Origin: Gammaproteobacteria bacterium
Lineage (GTDB): Bacteria; Pseudomonadota; Gammaproteobacteria; Pseudomonadales; Azotimanducaceae
DNA length: 6,059 nt
Reading direction: 5' to 3'
Assembly (NCBI GenBank): GCA_002725095.1
Contig: PBQQ01000037.1
Location: 1-6,059, forward strand
Shown: positions 5,328 to 6,059 of the stretch, piece after piece
How the letters are laid out: the number at the start of each line of letters is the position of its first letter
Position numbering within the stretch: the stretch's first letter is position 1
Position numbers and translations under genes: made by a program
The notes under the pieces: generated by a model
Seen by the model: only the letters and a program-made list of their open reading frames with translations
Told to the model about the DNA's origin: nothing
The model's database searches: none

Positions 5328-5594
5328 CTAGTTGGGGCTCTCATGTTGCTTTTGCAAGTCAAAGACACGTGACGGTGGTGTTGTGAGTTCAAACCACCTT
5401 GTCGTGATTCGTTCTCGTTGGCTGTAGCGCCACTCTCCGGCTCGTCGCGAAGTGACGATGTACGAAACTTGTTCCCGAGTCTTTTCTGCTGAGATTCGAG
5501 CAACTTGGAACCGCACGATCAACGCCTCCAAAGTGAAACCCTGGCGAATCCGATAGACGGCCGTAGGGGCTCCGCGAGAGAAAGACGTCGACAT
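5328..5594 (-). CDS. Doubtful small ORF upstream of the thioesterase
   Basis: An 88-aa frame from ATG 5594 (earlier ATG at 5639) to TAG 5328-5330. Its middle part (AVYRIRQGFTLEALIVRFQV) is basic and helical in character, loosely like a small DNA-binding protein or a fragment of one, but I recognise no family. The ORF ends 16 bases before the thioesterase start and overlaps its upstream region, and there is no clear ribosome binding site. It may be real, a gene remnant or chance; if real it would be the first gene of a thioesterase-PhyH operon. The remaining gap from 5595 to 5741 shows no feature I can support. Confidence 0.22.
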   Translation of the reverse strand: MSTSFSRGAPTAVYRIRQGFTLEALIVRFQVARISAEKTREQVSYIVTSRRAGEWRYSQRERITTRWFELTTPPSRVFDLQKQHESPN

Positions 5595-5741
5595 ACTCCT
5601 TGGCTGGACCGTCTCGGTATCCAATGAGATCTTTTGCATGACACTATTTCGGTGTTCTGGAGCATCAATCACGCTAACTGAGTAGTTGTTGCAGGCGAGG
5701 AGACATTGATGAGAGATCCGTTCGAACCGTCCAAGGTCTTC

Positions 5742-5780
5742 ATGCGTAGGTCCGGGGTTCAAATCCCCGAGCCGGATCCA
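5742..5780 (+). repeat. tRNA-Thr 3' fragment, copy 3, candidate attachment site
   Basis: Matches copies 1 and 2 exactly for 29 bases (5742-5770), starting at the last base of the anticodon loop and running through the 3' anticodon stem TGCGT, variable loop, T arm and first acceptor base. The anticodon itself and everything 5' of it are absent. The 3' acceptor strand reads AGCCGGA (5770-5776), then T and CCA (5778-5780), so CCA is encoded here, unlike in the other copies. This resembles a tRNA-Thr with a GCCGGCT 5' end carrying one substitution. The breakpoint in the anticodon loop is a common crossover region for tRNA-targeting integrases. Confidence 0.78.
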
Positions 5781-5786
5781 ATCCGG
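5772..5786 (+). other. Hairpin across the 3' edge of tRNA fragment 3
   Basis: CCGGAT (5772-5777) and ATCCGG (5781-5786) form a perfect six-base inverted repeat around the CCA triplet. It spans the junction between the tRNA-derived acceptor strand and the right flank. It may be coincidental, or mark the element-host boundary. The other two fragments have no equivalent. Confidence 0.35.
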
Positions 5787-5841
5787 AGGTGGCGGATTTA
5801 ATTCACAGGCAAACGCCTGGAGTGTCTATAGCCTGTAACTC

Positions 5842-6059
5842 ATGACAAGTGACGCCGAATCAACACGGCCTGAGACCTTGGTGGCTGTCCACAATGTCCG
5901 CCTGTCGATGGCGTATGACTATGCGAGGTGGTTGGAAGATTCCGGAAAAATGGAGAAGGAGTTTCCGGGATTCTTATCGCGGGAAGTCATTGAACCGATG
6001 GACGGCGGGCAAAACTTCTACACACTGGTAGTGCGCTTTGACTCGTCGGCAAATCTCAG
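5842..6059 (+). CDS. Antibiotic-biosynthesis-monooxygenase (ABM) domain protein, N-terminal part
   Basis: ATG 5842 opens a frame that runs off the window after 72 codons. The sequence LVAVHNVRLSMAYDYARWLE (13-32), then EFPGFLSREVIEP (40-52) and FYTLVVRFDSSANL (59-72), has the pattern of ABM-fold proteins: a first strand, a helix with conserved Trp, an FPGF(L/I) turn with the second strand, and an RFDS strand before the next helix. These small ferredoxin-like dimers include quinol and heme-degrading oxygenases as well as many of unknown substrate; catalytic residues are few and the C-terminus is missing, so no activity is assigned. No Shine-Dalgarno lies close; TATAGC (5827-5832) and TTCACA (5802-5807) are weak promoter boxes compatible with a nearly leaderless transcript. 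The gene lies just right of tRNA fragment 3 and may belong to the pre-insertion chromosome or to an older element. Confidence 0.78.
   Translation, partial: MTSDAESTRPETLVAVHNVRLSMAYDYARWLEDSGKMEKEFPGFLSREVIEPMDGGQNFYTLVVRFDSSANL

Larger units (their letters stand above)
3220..5780 (+). mobile_element. Candidate tRNA-bounded cargo unit 3 (thioesterase plus PhyH dioxygenase)
   Basis: This segment of about 2.56 kb lies between tRNA-Thr fragments 2 and 3. It holds two intact minus-strand genes, a DUF4442 thioesterase-like protein and a PhyH-family dioxygenase, plus about 290 bases without a gene on the left and about 430 on the right. No recombinase is visible. The closing fragment at 5742-5780 is the shortest of the three, consistent with the oldest insertion in a serial series. 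The unit is an inference from repeat geometry, as for unit 2. Confidence 0.48.

Noticed and set aside
5721..5740. Second T-loop-like TTCGAAC element near tRNA fragment 3
   Set aside because: The flanking bases do not form a five-pair T stem on either strand.
1601..5780. CRISPR array
   Set aside because: The repeats are about 29 bases but the spacers are 1.5-2.5 kb, and the repeat is plainly a tRNA T arm; no cas genes are present.
1601..5780. Integron attC cassette array
   Set aside because: The repeats are tRNA-Thr segments with anticodon and T arms and lack the paired R/L core sites of attC; no intI is visible. The similarity is only in layout.

Overview
This window looks bacterial, most likely from an actinobacterium. 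That is an inference from moderate GC, promoter-like TANNNT boxes set six bases ahead of ATG codons with no Shine-Dalgarno (typical of leaderless actinobacterial transcripts), and the tRNA-Thr sequence type. It has the character of an accessory region: short genes of unrelated function, long gaps, a truncated gene and no housekeeping operon.

The organising feature is a set of three directly repeated 3' fragments of a tRNA-Thr(CGU) gene, all on the + strand, at 1601-1660, 3160-3219 and 5742-5780. They share an identical 29-base core covering the 3' anticodon stem, the T arm and the first acceptor base. None has the 5' acceptor strand needed for a working tRNA. This is the footprint left when integrative elements insert into the 3' end of a tRNA gene. 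I read the window as tandem units, each closed on its right by its own tRNA fragment. Unit 1 runs from outside the window to 1660, unit 2 is 1661-3219 (about 1.56 kb) and unit 3 is 3220-5780 (about 2.56 kb). Sequence right of 5780 would be the older flank. Two pairs of direct repeats with 10-11 bp spacing (1502-1555) lie just left of the first fragment, where integrase or excisionase arm sites would be expected. No recombinase gene is visible in the window.

Unit 1 holds the end of an unidentified gene (1-153 +) and a secreted pentapeptide-repeat protein (348-1370 +). Unit 2 holds a Tat-exported YHYH-domain protein (1791-2798 -) and the 5' stub of a metH/homocysteine S-methyltransferase-like gene, with its ribosome binding site, broken after about 35 codons (2866 onward +). 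Unit 3 holds a DUF4442 hotdog thioesterase-like protein (4859-5311 -) followed by a phytanoyl-CoA dioxygenase-family protein (3510-4691 -), possibly acting on related acyl-thioester metabolism. To the right, an antibiotic-biosynthesis-monooxygenase-like gene starts at 5842 (+) and runs off the window.

The genes do not form one pathway. Their connection is positional: small cargo loads separated by tRNA scars. The best candidate for a noteworthy system is therefore the tRNA-Thr-bounded cassette array itself, which resembles integrative islands or tycheposon-like elements reduced to cargo plus attachment site.
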